Part shown: positions 50,265-58,869 of the stretch, piece by piece | Numbering within the stretch: position 1 is the first letter of the stretch | Layout: each line of letters begins with the position of its first letter | From: Marinobacter zhanjiangensis | GTDB lineage: Bacteria; Pseudomonadota; Gammaproteobacteria; Pseudomonadales; Oleiphilaceae | Assembly (NCBI RefSeq): GCF_014651935.1 | Contig: NZ_BMXV01000002.1 | Span: 372,001 to 436,000 of the forward strand | Direction: 5' to 3' | DNA: 64,000 bases | The notes under the pieces: generated by a model | The model's database searches: none | What the model was told of the DNA's origin: nothing | Seen by the model: only the letters and a program-made list of their open reading frames with translations | Made by a program: the position numbers and the translations under genes

Positions 50265-52460
50265 CTATTCAGTGACCATGGCCTGACCCTTTCGGGCACG
50301 AGCCGCATGCAGTTTCTTGTAGCTCTCGGTCAGGCGCTGATGTTTCTCCAGACCTTCGAGCTGCATGTTGGTGGGCGTCAGTCCCTGGAAGCGCACGGTC
50401 CCCTCGACCGAGCCCACTACGGCATTCATGGTGTCGTTGCCGAACATGCGGCGGAAGTTGCCAATGAAGTCGTCCAGCTCCAGCTCGTCGTCCAATACGA
50501 TTTCCAGCACCGCGTTCATGGCCTGATAGTAGAGGTTGCGTTCAACAGTGTTGTCGTTGAACAGCAGGAAGGCGTCCACGGTGTCCAGCGCGTCTTCATG
50601 CTGCTGCAGTGCCAGATAGATCATCAGTTTCAGCTCCAGAATGGTGAGCTGTCCCCAGATGGTGTTTTCATCAAACTCCACACCGATCAGGTTGATGATC
50701 TTCATGTAGTTGTCCAACTGGCTCTCTTCCAGGCGTTCCACCAGGTCGGCAAGCTGATCGTCGTCCAGGATGTGCAGGTTGAGGATATCCTCGCGGTAGT
50801 CCAGGGCCATGTTGGTGTTGTCCCACACCAGGTCCTCCACCGGGTAGACCTCGGAATAGCCGGGCACCAGGATGCGGCAAACGGGTGCGCCCAGATCGTC
50901 GTGTACGGACACGTACACTTCCTTGCCCATCTCACGGAGAATGCCGAACAGGCGGCTGGCCTCTTCTTCGGTAGTGCCCGAGAAGTCCCATTCGCAGAAC
51001 CCGTAGTCCGCCCGGGCACTGAAGAAGCGCCAGGACACCACCCCGGACGAGTCGATAAAGTGCTCTACATAGTTATTGGGCTCGGACACCGCCTGGCTGT
51101 TGAAGGTCGGGGGTGGCACATCGTTCAGGCCCTCAAAACTGCGGCCCTGCATCAGCTCGGTCAGGCTGCGCTCCAGCGCCACCTCGAAACTCGGGTGCGC
51201 ACCGAAGGAGGCGAATACGCCGCCGGTTTTCGGGTTCATCAGAGTCACGCACATCACCGGATACTGCCCGCCCAGTGAGGCGTCCTTCACCAGTACCGGG
51301 AAGCCCTGTTTCTCTAGCGCCTGTACGCCTTCGAGAATATCGGGATATTTCTCCAGCACCGCCAGGGGAACATCCGGCAGCACCAGTTCCTGCTCTATAA
51401 TCTGTTTCTTTACAGCCCGCTCGAAAATCTCCGACAGGCACTGAACCTCAGCTTCCTGCAGGGTGTTACCGGCACTCATGCCGTTGCTGAGGAACAGGTT
51501 TTCGATCAGGTTCGAGGGAAAATACACCAACTTGCCGTCGGACTGTCTGGTGAAGGGCAGGGCGCAGATGCCCCGGTCCACACGGCCGGAGTTGGTATCG
51601 ATCAGGTTGGAACCCGCCAGCTCGCCATCCGGGTCATAGATGGCCCGGCAATGGTCATCCAGGATACCCGCCGGCAGCTCGTCATTGGGCCCCGGCTGGA
51701 ACCACTTTTCGTCGGGATAGTGGACGAATTCGCGGCTGGCGATGTCCTCACCAAAGTACTGGTCATTGTAGAAGAAGTTGCAGCTCAGCCGCTCGATGAA
51801 TTCGCCAAGGGCGGAGCACAGGGCGCTTTCCTTGGTGGCGCCCTTGCCGTTGGTAAAACACATGGGCGAGGCGGCATCGCGGATATGCAGCGACCACACA
51901 TGGGGCACGATGTTGCGCCAGGAAGCGATCTCGATCTTCATGCCCAGGTCCCTGAGGATGCCGGTCATGTTGGCGATGGTTTCTTCCAGCGGCAGATCCT
52001 TGCCTTCGATATAGGTGCGGCTGCCCTCAGGCGTGGTCATCAGCAGGGCCTGGGCGTCTTCGTCCAGGTTGTCGACGGTTTCAATCTCGAAAGTGGGGTT
52101 GGTCTGTACCACTTTTTTCACGGTGCAACGGTCGATGGACCGCAGGATACCCTGACGGTGCTTCTCGGGGAGGTCTTCCGGCAGTTGCACCTGAATCTTG
52201 AAGATCTGGTTGTAGCGGTTCTCCGGATCAACAATGTTGTTTTGTGACAGGCGGATGTTATCGGTCGGGATATCCCGCGCCAGGCAGTACACCCGCACAA
52301 AGTAGGCGGCACACAGGGCGGAGGACGCCAGGAAATAGTCAAAGGGACTGGGCGCGGAGCCGTCGCCCTTATAGCGTATGGGCTGGTCCGTGACGACGGT
52401 GAAGTCGTCGAACTTCGCTTCCAGCCGGAGGTTGTCGAGAAAGTTGACGTTGATTTCCAT
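50265..52460 (-). CDS. OsmC-YcaO fusion protein
   Basis: Large fusion (731 aa): an N-terminal OsmC-like domain (about 1-135, with SALCAAYFVRVYC and IDRCTVKKV, where Cys would be a peroxidatic or redox residue) linked to a YcaO domain (about 150-730). The YcaO ATP-binding segments include GKGATKESALCSALGEFIERLS and NGMSAGNTLQEAEVQCLSEIFERA. YcaO enzymes use ATP to cyclise or thioamidate peptide backbones; here the OsmC fusion is a known but poorly understood architecture in gammaproteobacteria. Ribosome site is weak. The C-terminal 140 residues are acidic and helical. Confidence 0.85.
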   Translation of the reverse strand: MEINVNFLDNLRLEAKFDDFTVVTDQPIRYKGDGSAPSPFDYFLASSALCAAYFVRVYCLARDIPTDNIRLSQNNIVDPENRYNQIFKIQVQLPEDLPEKHRQGILRSIDRCTVKKVVQTNPTFEIETVDNLDEDAQALLMTTPEGSRTYIEGKDLPLEETIANMTGILRDLGMKIEIASWRNIVPHVWSLHIRDAASPMCFTNGKGATKESALCSALGEFIERLSCNFFYNDQYFGEDIASREFVHYPDEKWFQPGPNDELPAGILDDHCRAIYDPDGELAGSNLIDTNSGRVDRGICALPFTRQSDGKLVYFPSNLIENLFLSNGMSAGNTLQEAEVQCLSEIFERAVKKQIIEQELVLPDVPLAVLEKYPDILEGVQALEKQGFPVLVKDASLGGQYPVMCVTLMNPKTGGVFASFGAHPSFEVALERSLTELMQGRSFEGLNDVPPPTFNSQAVSEPNNYVEHFIDSSGVVSWRFFSARADYGFCEWDFSGTTEEEASRLFGILREMGKEVYVSVHDDLGAPVCRILVPGYSEVYPVEDLVWDNTNMALDYREDILNLHILDDDQLADLVERLEESQLDNYMKIINLIGVEFDENTIWGQLTILELKLMIYLALQQHEDALDTVDAFLLFNDNTVERNLYYQAMNAVLEIVLDDELELDDFIGNFRRMFGNDTMNAVVGSVEGTVRFQGLTPTNMQLEGLEKHQRLTESYKKLHAARARKGQAMVTE

Positions 52461-52608
52461 GGCGAGACTACCCGGATCTGAGAATTTGGCGGGCCAGGAC
52501 TCCGCGTGGGAGTCCTGTGGGCTTGTGGTCCGCCATTATCCAGTTTTCGAGGCCCTTCGTCTCGGTCGTATGGGTACGGATTCCCCGGGGGGGTACCCGG
52601 CGCCATGG

Positions 52609-53070
52609 TCAATCGTCGGTGGAGTCACCGGCGCTGTCGGACTTTCTGATCTCCGGCAGGATCAGCACCGGGCATTGTGCGTTTACCGAGACATACTCCA
52701 CCGTGGCCCGGCGAAGTGGCCAGTGGCCGCTGCTACCCTTTGAAACCAGAAGAATCAGGTCCGCTTTCAGCTGACTGGCCAGGGCCACCAGTTTTTCGCC
52801 GGTATTGCCTGCCACTACATGCAGGGTCGCATCGCAGTTCAGGGGCAGGTACTTGCGGGCGATCAGGTCCAGTGATTTGCGGACTTCGGCTTCCTTGTCC
52901 TCCGGTGCCTGTTCGTTTACGTGAGGGAAGAACCCACCGCCTTCAAGGCGGTACACGCTGGCCAGATGCAGTTCACCATCCGGTTCCACCAGGTTCACTG
53001 ACGTTTCCAGCGCTCGCTTGCCCTCACCGTCGTCTTCCGGGTCAATCGCGATCAACAGTTTCCTGTACAT
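52609..53070 (-). CDS. Universal stress protein (downstream of BCCT gene)
   Basis: UspA-like protein (153 aa) opening MYRKLLIAIDPEDDGEGKRA and ending with LILLVSKGSSGHWPLRRATVEYVSVNAQCPVLIL. The nucleotide-binding motif is S-K-G-SSGHWPL, a variant of the common form. AGGAGA lies 6 bp before the ATG. Its start overlaps the end of the BCCT gene by 29 bp, so it is in the same transcript. The 148 bp upstream of YcaO's start includes a hairpin AGGACTCC/GGAGTCCT (about 52497-52517) that may end the USP transcript. Confidence 0.88.
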   Translation of the reverse strand: MYRKLLIAIDPEDDGEGKRALETSVNLVEPDGELHLASVYRLEGGGFFPHVNEQAPEDKEAEVRKSLDLIARKYLPLNCDATLHVVAGNTGEKLVALASQLKADLILLVSKGSSGHWPLRRATVEYVSVNAQCPVLILPEIRKSDSAGDSTDD

Positions 53071-54661
53071 AGTGGTTCTCCTGTGAGTCATCGGATGGGG
53101 CTTCCGCTTCCGGCAAGGCCTGCCCACGCACCAGTTCATTGACGCTGTAGCCCCGGTAATCGGCGTGCAGCGCCCGGTAAAGGGCCACCGCCATGAAAAT
53201 GAGCAGTATGCAGAACGGCAAACCCAGGGACGTAATCACGTTCTGCAGAGCATCCAGCCCGCCGGCCAACAACAGGGTGGCGGCAATAACCCCCTGCGCC
53301 GCAGCCCAGAAAATACGCTGGCGGATCAGCGACGGCTGGTCGTCCCGGCGGGTCAGCATGTCTATCACCAGCGACGCGGAGTCGGACGAGGTGGTGAAGA
53401 AGATCACGATAATGACCACGCTCAGGGCAGAGGCGACCTCGGCCAGGGGAAAGGTGTCCAGAAAGGCGAAGATGGCCACCGACGGATCTTCCTGCACCTG
53501 GGCGGCCAGATCCGCCTCACCGTTCATTTCAACATTGATTGCAGACAGACCGAACACCCCGAACCAGATCAGGGTAAACGTGGTCGGGGCCAGCAATACA
53601 CCAGCCACAAACTCCCGGATGGTGCGACCCCGGGAGATCCGTGCGATGAAGATTCCGACGTAGGGTGCCCAGGATATGGTCCAGGCCCAGTAGAACAGGG
53701 TCCACTGCCGCTGCCAGTCAGACTCGTTGAAGGTTTCGGTCCAGAATGCCAGCCAGGGCAGGGCATGAAGGTAGTCGCCAATGCTTTGCACCATGCCCTC
53801 GGCGATGAATACCGAGGGGCCGGCCAATGCCACGAAACCGATCAGCAGGATGGCCAGCCCGATGTTGAGCTGGGACAGGCGCCGGACGCCCTTGTCGAGG
53901 CCCAGTGCGACGGATGTGGCCGCGATGGCGGTAATCGTGGTAATCAGCAGAACCTGCACGAAACCGTTGGACGGCACCCCGAACAGATAGGACATCCCGC
54001 TGTTCAGCTGTAGTGTGCCGAGCCCGAGGGAGGTGGCCACACCGAACAGGGTGCCCAGCACCGCCACAACGTCCACGGTCCAGCCCAGGGGGCCAAAGGC
54101 GCGATCACCCAGGATGGGATAGAACAGGCTGCTGATTCGCATGGGCAGGTTGTGGCGGTAGGCGAAATAGCCAATCGCCAGACCCGGCATGGCGAAGATG
54201 GTCCAGGTATGCAGGCCAAAGTGATACAGGGCCAGCGTCATGGCATCGCTTGCCGCCCTTTCGGTACCCGCACCAACCCCATCGAAGGGCGGCTGCGAGA
54301 AGTGGGATACCGGCTCGGCCACACCCCAGAACATCAGGACGGTGCCGATACCGGCAGCAAAGAGCATGGTGAACCAGGTGAGGTTGGTATAGTCGGGCCG
54401 GCTGTCATCAGCCCCCAGGCGAATGGTTCCGAATCGGCTCAGAGCAAGGGCGACCAGGAAAACCAGCAGTCCGCTGACGGACAGAATGTAGAACCAGCCC
54501 AGATTGCGGGCGACCCAGCCGGTCAGCTTGCCAAAGCTGTCCGCCATCTGCTTGTCGAAAGGAATCGCCAGAATGACAAACACAATGGCAATACCGGCGG
54601 ATGCGAAAAAAACTGCCGGAATGGTTTGCAGGCCAAGTCGACGTTGGAGCGTTTTCAGCAC
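53042..54661 (-). CDS. BCCT family osmolyte transporter
   Basis: Betaine/choline/carnitine-type sodium- or proton-coupled transporter (539 aa) with about 12 membrane helices. The family signature region WTLFYWAWTISWAPYVGIFIARISRGRTIREF is intact, and MFWGVAEPVSHFSQPP marks TM4. It would take up glycine betaine or choline under salt stress. GTG at 54661 is preferred: GGAGG lies 5 bp upstream, and the next residues VLKTLQRRLGLQ match a normal start; an ATG at 54718 is less likely. It is flanked by two USP genes on the same strand. Confidence 0.92.
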   Translation of the reverse strand: MLKTLQRRLGLQTIPAVFFASAGIAIVFVILAIPFDKQMADSFGKLTGWVARNLGWFYILSVSGLLVFLVALALSRFGTIRLGADDSRPDYTNLTWFTMLFAAGIGTVLMFWGVAEPVSHFSQPPFDGVGAGTERAASDAMTLALYHFGLHTWTIFAMPGLAIGYFAYRHNLPMRISSLFYPILGDRAFGPLGWTVDVVAVLGTLFGVATSLGLGTLQLNSGMSYLFGVPSNGFVQVLLITTITAIAATSVALGLDKGVRRLSQLNIGLAILLIGFVALAGPSVFIAEGMVQSIGDYLHALPWLAFWTETFNESDWQRQWTLFYWAWTISWAPYVGIFIARISRGRTIREFVAGVLLAPTTFTLIWFGVFGLSAINVEMNGEADLAAQVQEDPSVAIFAFLDTFPLAEVASALSVVIIVIFFTTSSDSASLVIDMLTRRDDQPSLIRQRIFWAAAQGVIAATLLLAGGLDALQNVITSLGLPFCILLIFMAVALYRALHADYRGYSVNELVRGQALPEAEAPSDDSQENHYVQETVDRD

Positions 54662-54754
54662 GCGCGCCTCCGGACGATGAGTTTCAACGGGAAAAATGCA
54701 CGCTACCACAACGGGCACGAATCGGAAGCCATTCTCCCTGCCATTGGCCCTGCG

Positions 54755-55612
54755 TCAGGGTGTCACGGTGATGGGCAGCTGCATGGCATCAAGTAAGGCA
54801 TCCGCCTGCGGGTCGTTGAACAAGCGGCAGCTTCGGCTCAGTACCAGTTGTGTCGCATTCTCTTCCCGCAGGGCGCGTATGATTCCGGCGGCGCCCGTCA
54901 TGGGCAGGAGTCGTATCCGGGTTGTAAGGCCTGTTTGTTGGAGGTCGGACAGGAAGCTGTCCGACAACGGGCTGTCGTCCCCGGTATCGGTTCTCACCAG
55001 TATCGTCAGCGGCTGATGATGTCGTCTGGCCAGGTCCGCGCCTGTCCCGACCGCGCGATGATTGGCACCCTGATCATGGTTGAGCAGCACCACGACCCGC
55101 CCCCGGGGATGCAGACGGTACTCGCTCCACAGCAACACATCGCCGGGGGCCTGGCGCACCAGGGAGCGCGCTGACGAGCCCAGCAACATACGCGATGTAG
55201 CGGACCAGCCGGTACGCCCCATGATCAGCAGGTCCTCGGGCCGGGCCAGGCTCAGTACTTCATTGACGACATGCCCCCGGCACAGCTTCAGGGCCTGATG
55301 AATGCCACGCTCCAGCATGACCTGTTGCAGGGCGGCCCGTGCTTCGCGGGCGAGGGCCTGCATTCTTGCCTCGATACGTGAAGTGTCCAGGGGGCGAATC
55401 TGCCCGGAACTGCCCCCTATCTCACGGGCAAAACCGTATCCTCCGCTGCGGAGCAGATTGGTTTCCTCAACGAAGATACCCAATACCTCCGCTCCCCGGG
55501 CCTGGGCGAGCTCCGCCGCTGCCACCAGCGCTGAACGGCTGGGCGGGGAGCCATCCAGCAGGACCAGCACGCGACCACGATGTTCCCCGGGTGGCTGTCG
55601 GTCAGTGACCAT
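54755..55612 (-). CDS. Universal stress protein, tandem-domain type
   Basis: Protein of 285 aa with two USP-like halves: the first (RGRVLVLLDGSPPSRSALVAAAELA ... LLIMGRTGWSATSRMLLGSSARSLVRQAPGDVLL) keeps an ATP-binding-like G-x2-G-x9-GS pattern; the second (RVVVLLNHDQGANHRAVGTGADLA ... ATQLVLSRSCRLFNDPQADALLDAMQLP) has lost most of it. ATG at 55612 has GAGGAG about 9 bp upstream and overlaps the Lon-like gene by 11 bp; an upstream in-frame ATG gives a poor ribosome site. The overlap makes co-translation with the protease likely. Confidence 0.85.
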   Translation of the reverse strand: MVTDRQPPGEHRGRVLVLLDGSPPSRSALVAAAELAQARGAEVLGIFVEETNLLRSGGYGFAREIGGSSGQIRPLDTSRIEARMQALAREARAALQQVMLERGIHQALKLCRGHVVNEVLSLARPEDLLIMGRTGWSATSRMLLGSSARSLVRQAPGDVLLWSEYRLHPRGRVVVLLNHDQGANHRAVGTGADLARRHHQPLTILVRTDTGDDSPLSDSFLSDLQQTGLTTRIRLLPMTGAAGIIRALREENATQLVLSRSCRLFNDPQADALLDAMQLPITVTP

Positions 55613-57998
55613 CGTCCTGATCTCCTCTGCCATTGTCTGCCTGGTCATCGTGCTTGTGGGCAATCCTGGCGAAGGCGGCCAGGCGATCCGCTACCTGCCG
55701 GTTGAAGCTGCCCTCCGGAAACTCACCGTCGGTGCCGGCCACTCCGGGCTCCAGCCCGGTCATCAGTTCGATTGCCTGGTTGATATGGGAGACCGGGTAG
55801 ATGCTGAAGCGTCCTTCCCGTACCGCCTGTCGCAACTCGCCGTTCAGCATCAGATGTTCGGCATTGCTGGCGGGTAGCAACACACCCTGGCCATTGACCT
55901 CGCCGGACTGCTTGCAGACGTTGAAGAAGCCTTCGATCTTCTCGTTAACACCGCCCACCGCCTGCACCTCACCGTGCTGGTTCATGGAGCCGGTAACCGC
56001 CAGCGATTGTCGCAGGGGCACGCCAGCGATGGCGGACAACAACACACAGGTTTCCGCCACCGAAGCCGAATCACCCTCGACGCCGCCGTAGGACTGCTCG
56101 AAGGCCAGGCTGGCGGACAGGGAGAGCTCCGCCATGGGGGCATACCGGTTGGCCAGGAAGCGGGACAGGATCATGACCGCTTTGCTGTGGATGGGGCCGC
56201 CAAGCTTGACCTCCCTTTCGATATCCACCACCTGGCCCTTGCCGGGGCGTGCGGTGGCAGTGATACGGGAGGGTTGGCCGAACATCATGGCGCCGAGCCT
56301 GAGCACCGACAGGCCATTGACCTGGCCGGTCTGCTCCCCCTGGACGTCAATCATCACCATGCCCCGGCGAATCTGCTCCAGGCTGCGTTCACGAACACGA
56401 CTGGCCCGGTATTCCCGTTCATCGATGGCCTGTTGTATATCCGCTGCTTCAATACGTTCTCTTGAGGCCCGGCCGGCCCAGTGATCCGCCTCGCTCAACA
56501 GGTCCTTGAGTACCCGGTCATGGGCAGTGAGTTTCTGCTGGTCGTTGGCCAGCCGGCTGGCGTGCTCAATCAGCCGGGCAACAGCACTGCGGTCCAGCTC
56601 CCGGGCGCCGACCGTGCGCGCCATGGTGGCGATCATCCGGGCGTAGAGCTGGTAGCTCTCGCCATCACGGTCAACGTCATCCTCGAAGTCGGCTTCCACC
56701 TTGAACAGATCGAGGAAATCCGGGTCGTAATGGGACAACAGGTAATACAACATGCGGTCGCCCAGCAGCACCACCTTGAGTGACAGGGGCACCGGTTCCG
56801 GTTGCAGGCTGACAGTGCTGACCAGACCGTAGAGGCGTTCCAGGGATTCGATGCGGATTTCGCCGGAGAACAACACCCGTTTAAGGGTCTCCCAGGCCAT
56901 GGGGTGAGAAAGGATGCGGCGAGCGTCCACCACCAGGTAGCCGCCGTTGGCACGGTGCAGGGAGCCGCCGCGAATCAGTGTGAAATCGGTGTACAGATTG
57001 CCCTGCTGGGCCCGGTGCTCGATCTGACCCACCAGATGCTGGTGGTTGGGCAGGTCTTCGTAGATGACCGGCGCGCCTTCGGTGTCCGCGTTATCCACCA
57101 GCAGGTTGACGCGGTAGCGGTTGAGCAGACCCGTGGGCACGTTGCTGCTGTCCTGGAAGGCTTCTGCGTGCTCCACCACGTCTTCCCGCACGGCGTCCAG
57201 GTGGCTGACAACCTCAGGCAGGTGGGCCCAGCGTTGCCGCAGTTCGTCAAAAGGACCGCCTACGGTGAGTTGCACCATCTCCTCATTGAGGGCGTGGGCC
57301 CGTTCCCGCAACTCCTTGCGTAGCCGGGGAACCTGCTGAATGGTCTGTTGCAGCCTCTTCTGCAGTTCTTCCACCTTGGCTTCGACGAGTTCCTTCTCGT
57401 TATCCGACAGCTCCTTGTACTGTTCGGGCTCGAGTACCTCGCCATCGCGCATGGGGGCAAAGGTGAACCCGGCCGGTGTGGTCAGCATGGCGATATTGCT
57501 CTGCCTGGCCTCCTCCTGAATCTTGTACAGACCCTCTTGCTGGCGCCTGGACAGCTCTTCCTGCAGCTCCTGCATGCGGGTCTGGTATTCCTCGCTCTCG
57601 AACGTGGCCGGGATGGCGGTTTTCAGCTCATTGACCAGTTCGTGCATGTCATCCCGGAAGCGGGCGCCCTCGCTGGCCGGCAGCGCAATGGCGCGGGGTT
57701 TGTCCGGATTCTGGAAATTATGCAGATGACACCAGTCGGAAGGGACCGGCTGGTCCGCCGAATATTGCCCCAGAAAGCGTTCAACCAGCTCATTCTTTCC
57801 GGCCCCGGAAGGGCCCAGTACGAACAGGTTGAACCCTTTGGCCGCCATGCCGGCCCCGAATTCCAGGGCCTTGAGTATCCGCTCCTGGCCAGGGGGCTGG
57901 TCAAGATCCTCCAGGGCATCGGTGGTGTCGAAGTCGAGGGTTTCCGGCGGGCAGCGATGGTAAACCTGCTCCTCCGTCAGCGCTTTGGGAAGCGTCAT
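55602..57998 (-). CDS. Lon-like ATP-dependent protease (non-LonA type)
   Basis: ATP-dependent serine protease of 798 aa. Walker A GPSGAGKNE lies at 62-70, a long coiled-coil insertion follows (about 150-260), and the proteolytic domain carries Ser644 (GDSAS) and Lys687 (VNEKIEGF), a 43-residue spacing equal to Lon Ser679/Lys722 of Escherichia coli. The protein lacks the LonA N-terminal domain and resembles the Lon-related family often called YcbZ-like. AAGGAGAA lies about 5 bp before the ATG. It is the first gene of the Lon-USP-BCCT-USP block. Confidence 0.9.
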   Translation of the reverse strand: MTLPKALTEEQVYHRCPPETLDFDTTDALEDLDQPPGQERILKALEFGAGMAAKGFNLFVLGPSGAGKNELVERFLGQYSADQPVPSDWCHLHNFQNPDKPRAIALPASEGARFRDDMHELVNELKTAIPATFESEEYQTRMQELQEELSRRQQEGLYKIQEEARQSNIAMLTTPAGFTFAPMRDGEVLEPEQYKELSDNEKELVEAKVEELQKRLQQTIQQVPRLRKELRERAHALNEEMVQLTVGGPFDELRQRWAHLPEVVSHLDAVREDVVEHAEAFQDSSNVPTGLLNRYRVNLLVDNADTEGAPVIYEDLPNHQHLVGQIEHRAQQGNLYTDFTLIRGGSLHRANGGYLVVDARRILSHPMAWETLKRVLFSGEIRIESLERLYGLVSTVSLQPEPVPLSLKVVLLGDRMLYYLLSHYDPDFLDLFKVEADFEDDVDRDGESYQLYARMIATMARTVGARELDRSAVARLIEHASRLANDQQKLTAHDRVLKDLLSEADHWAGRASRERIEAADIQQAIDEREYRASRVRERSLEQIRRGMVMIDVQGEQTGQVNGLSVLRLGAMMFGQPSRITATARPGKGQVVDIEREVKLGGPIHSKAVMILSRFLANRYAPMAELSLSASLAFEQSYGGVEGDSASVAETCVLLSAIAGVPLRQSLAVTGSMNQHGEVQAVGGVNEKIEGFFNVCKQSGEVNGQGVLLPASNAEHLMLNGELRQAVREGRFSIYPVSHINQAIELMTGLEPGVAGTDGEFPEGSFNRQVADRLAAFARIAHKHDDQADNGRGDQDDGH

Positions 57999-58097
57999 CC
58001 AGTTCTCCTTTGTTCCGTGTCGTCATGACAGGGCGTGTCATCTACTCAAAGGGTAGACCAACGGGGAAAATACAAGGTTGTCTGACGTCAATCGGGG

Positions 58098-58577
58098 TCA
58101 GATCTGTTTCCGCATGACATAACGCAGAAAATGAGCGCCGCGCACGGTTGTCCGGCGCTCATCCTCCACTTCAAAGCCATGTCTCTGGAAAAAGGGCCGG
58201 GCCACCACGCTGGCCTCGGTATACAGTTCGCTCACACCGAGGGCGATGAGATTTTCCTCGCACTGACGATAAAGGGCGGAGGCAACGCCACGGCGGGCGT
58301 AGTTGGGCGCGGTAAAGATCAGGTCGATGTGACCGCCAGGGTCATAGGAGATAAAACCCGCCAGGCTGTCTCCGTCCTCTGCCACCAGGGTATCCAGTGA
58401 TTCAAGGCGCTGTTGCCAGGAGTCCAGGTCGGGCGTGCGGGACGCCCAGGCAAACCGTTGTGTCTCGTCATAGGCTGTTGCCGTCAACTCGTGGACCGAA
58501 TCGGTAAACAGTCGCACCAGCGGGCTCAGGTCCTTGATCCTGTATTTACGGATGGTGATATCACTTTCCGGCGTCAT
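58098..58577 (-). CDS. GNAT family N-acetyltransferase
   Basis: Acetyltransferase (159 aa) with the acetyl-CoA loop ARRGVASALYRQ and ASVVARPFFQRHGFEVE in the C-terminal half. Substrate unknown. The ATG at 58577 has GGA 7 bp upstream; a longer frame to 58613 is possible but unsupported. The 99-bp gap to the Lon-like gene shows no terminator, so they might share a transcript. Confidence 0.85.
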   Translation of the reverse strand: MTPESDITIRKYRIKDLSPLVRLFTDSVHELTATAYDETQRFAWASRTPDLDSWQQRLESLDTLVAEDGDSLAGFISYDPGGHIDLIFTAPNYARRGVASALYRQCEENLIALGVSELYTEASVVARPFFQRHGFEVEDERRTTVRGAHFLRYVMRKQI

Positions 58578-58746
58578 GGTCTGTTCCGTATCCTTTCCTG
58601 TTCCTCCCCACATTACGATACATACGCCCGGCCGCCTACCAGAGATGACATGAAATCCGGCAATTGAATGATGGCCAGGAGTGCACTGGTCTCCTTTCGG
58701 GAGTGCCTGCCAGGCCGGGTTTGGTAAATCAGTCCAAAGATACTGT

Positions 58747-58756
58747 CAAAATTTTG
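58747..58756. promoter_or_regulatory. AT-rich palindrome upstream of the RND operon
   Basis: CAAAATTTTG is a 10-bp perfect palindrome in an AT-rich patch about 115 bp upstream of the outer-membrane factor gene. RND operons are often controlled by TetR or MarR repressors binding such sites, but no regulator gene is in view, so this is a weak suggestion. The rest of the 292-bp gap (58578-58869) holds no gene. Confidence 0.25.
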
Positions 58757-58869
58757 TAAATGCACCAGATGACAGGGGCTTGCAGGCACTTTCAGTTTGC
58801 CATCCGATCCAGCCGGACGGTACCGTTCGTATCCTTGTTGGTTTCATTCATCGCCGGAACAGGGTTGCC

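Noticed and set aside
54662..54754. Riboswitch or attenuator between the tandem USP and BCCT genes
   Set aside because: The 93-bp space shows no recognisable aptamer or terminator structure.
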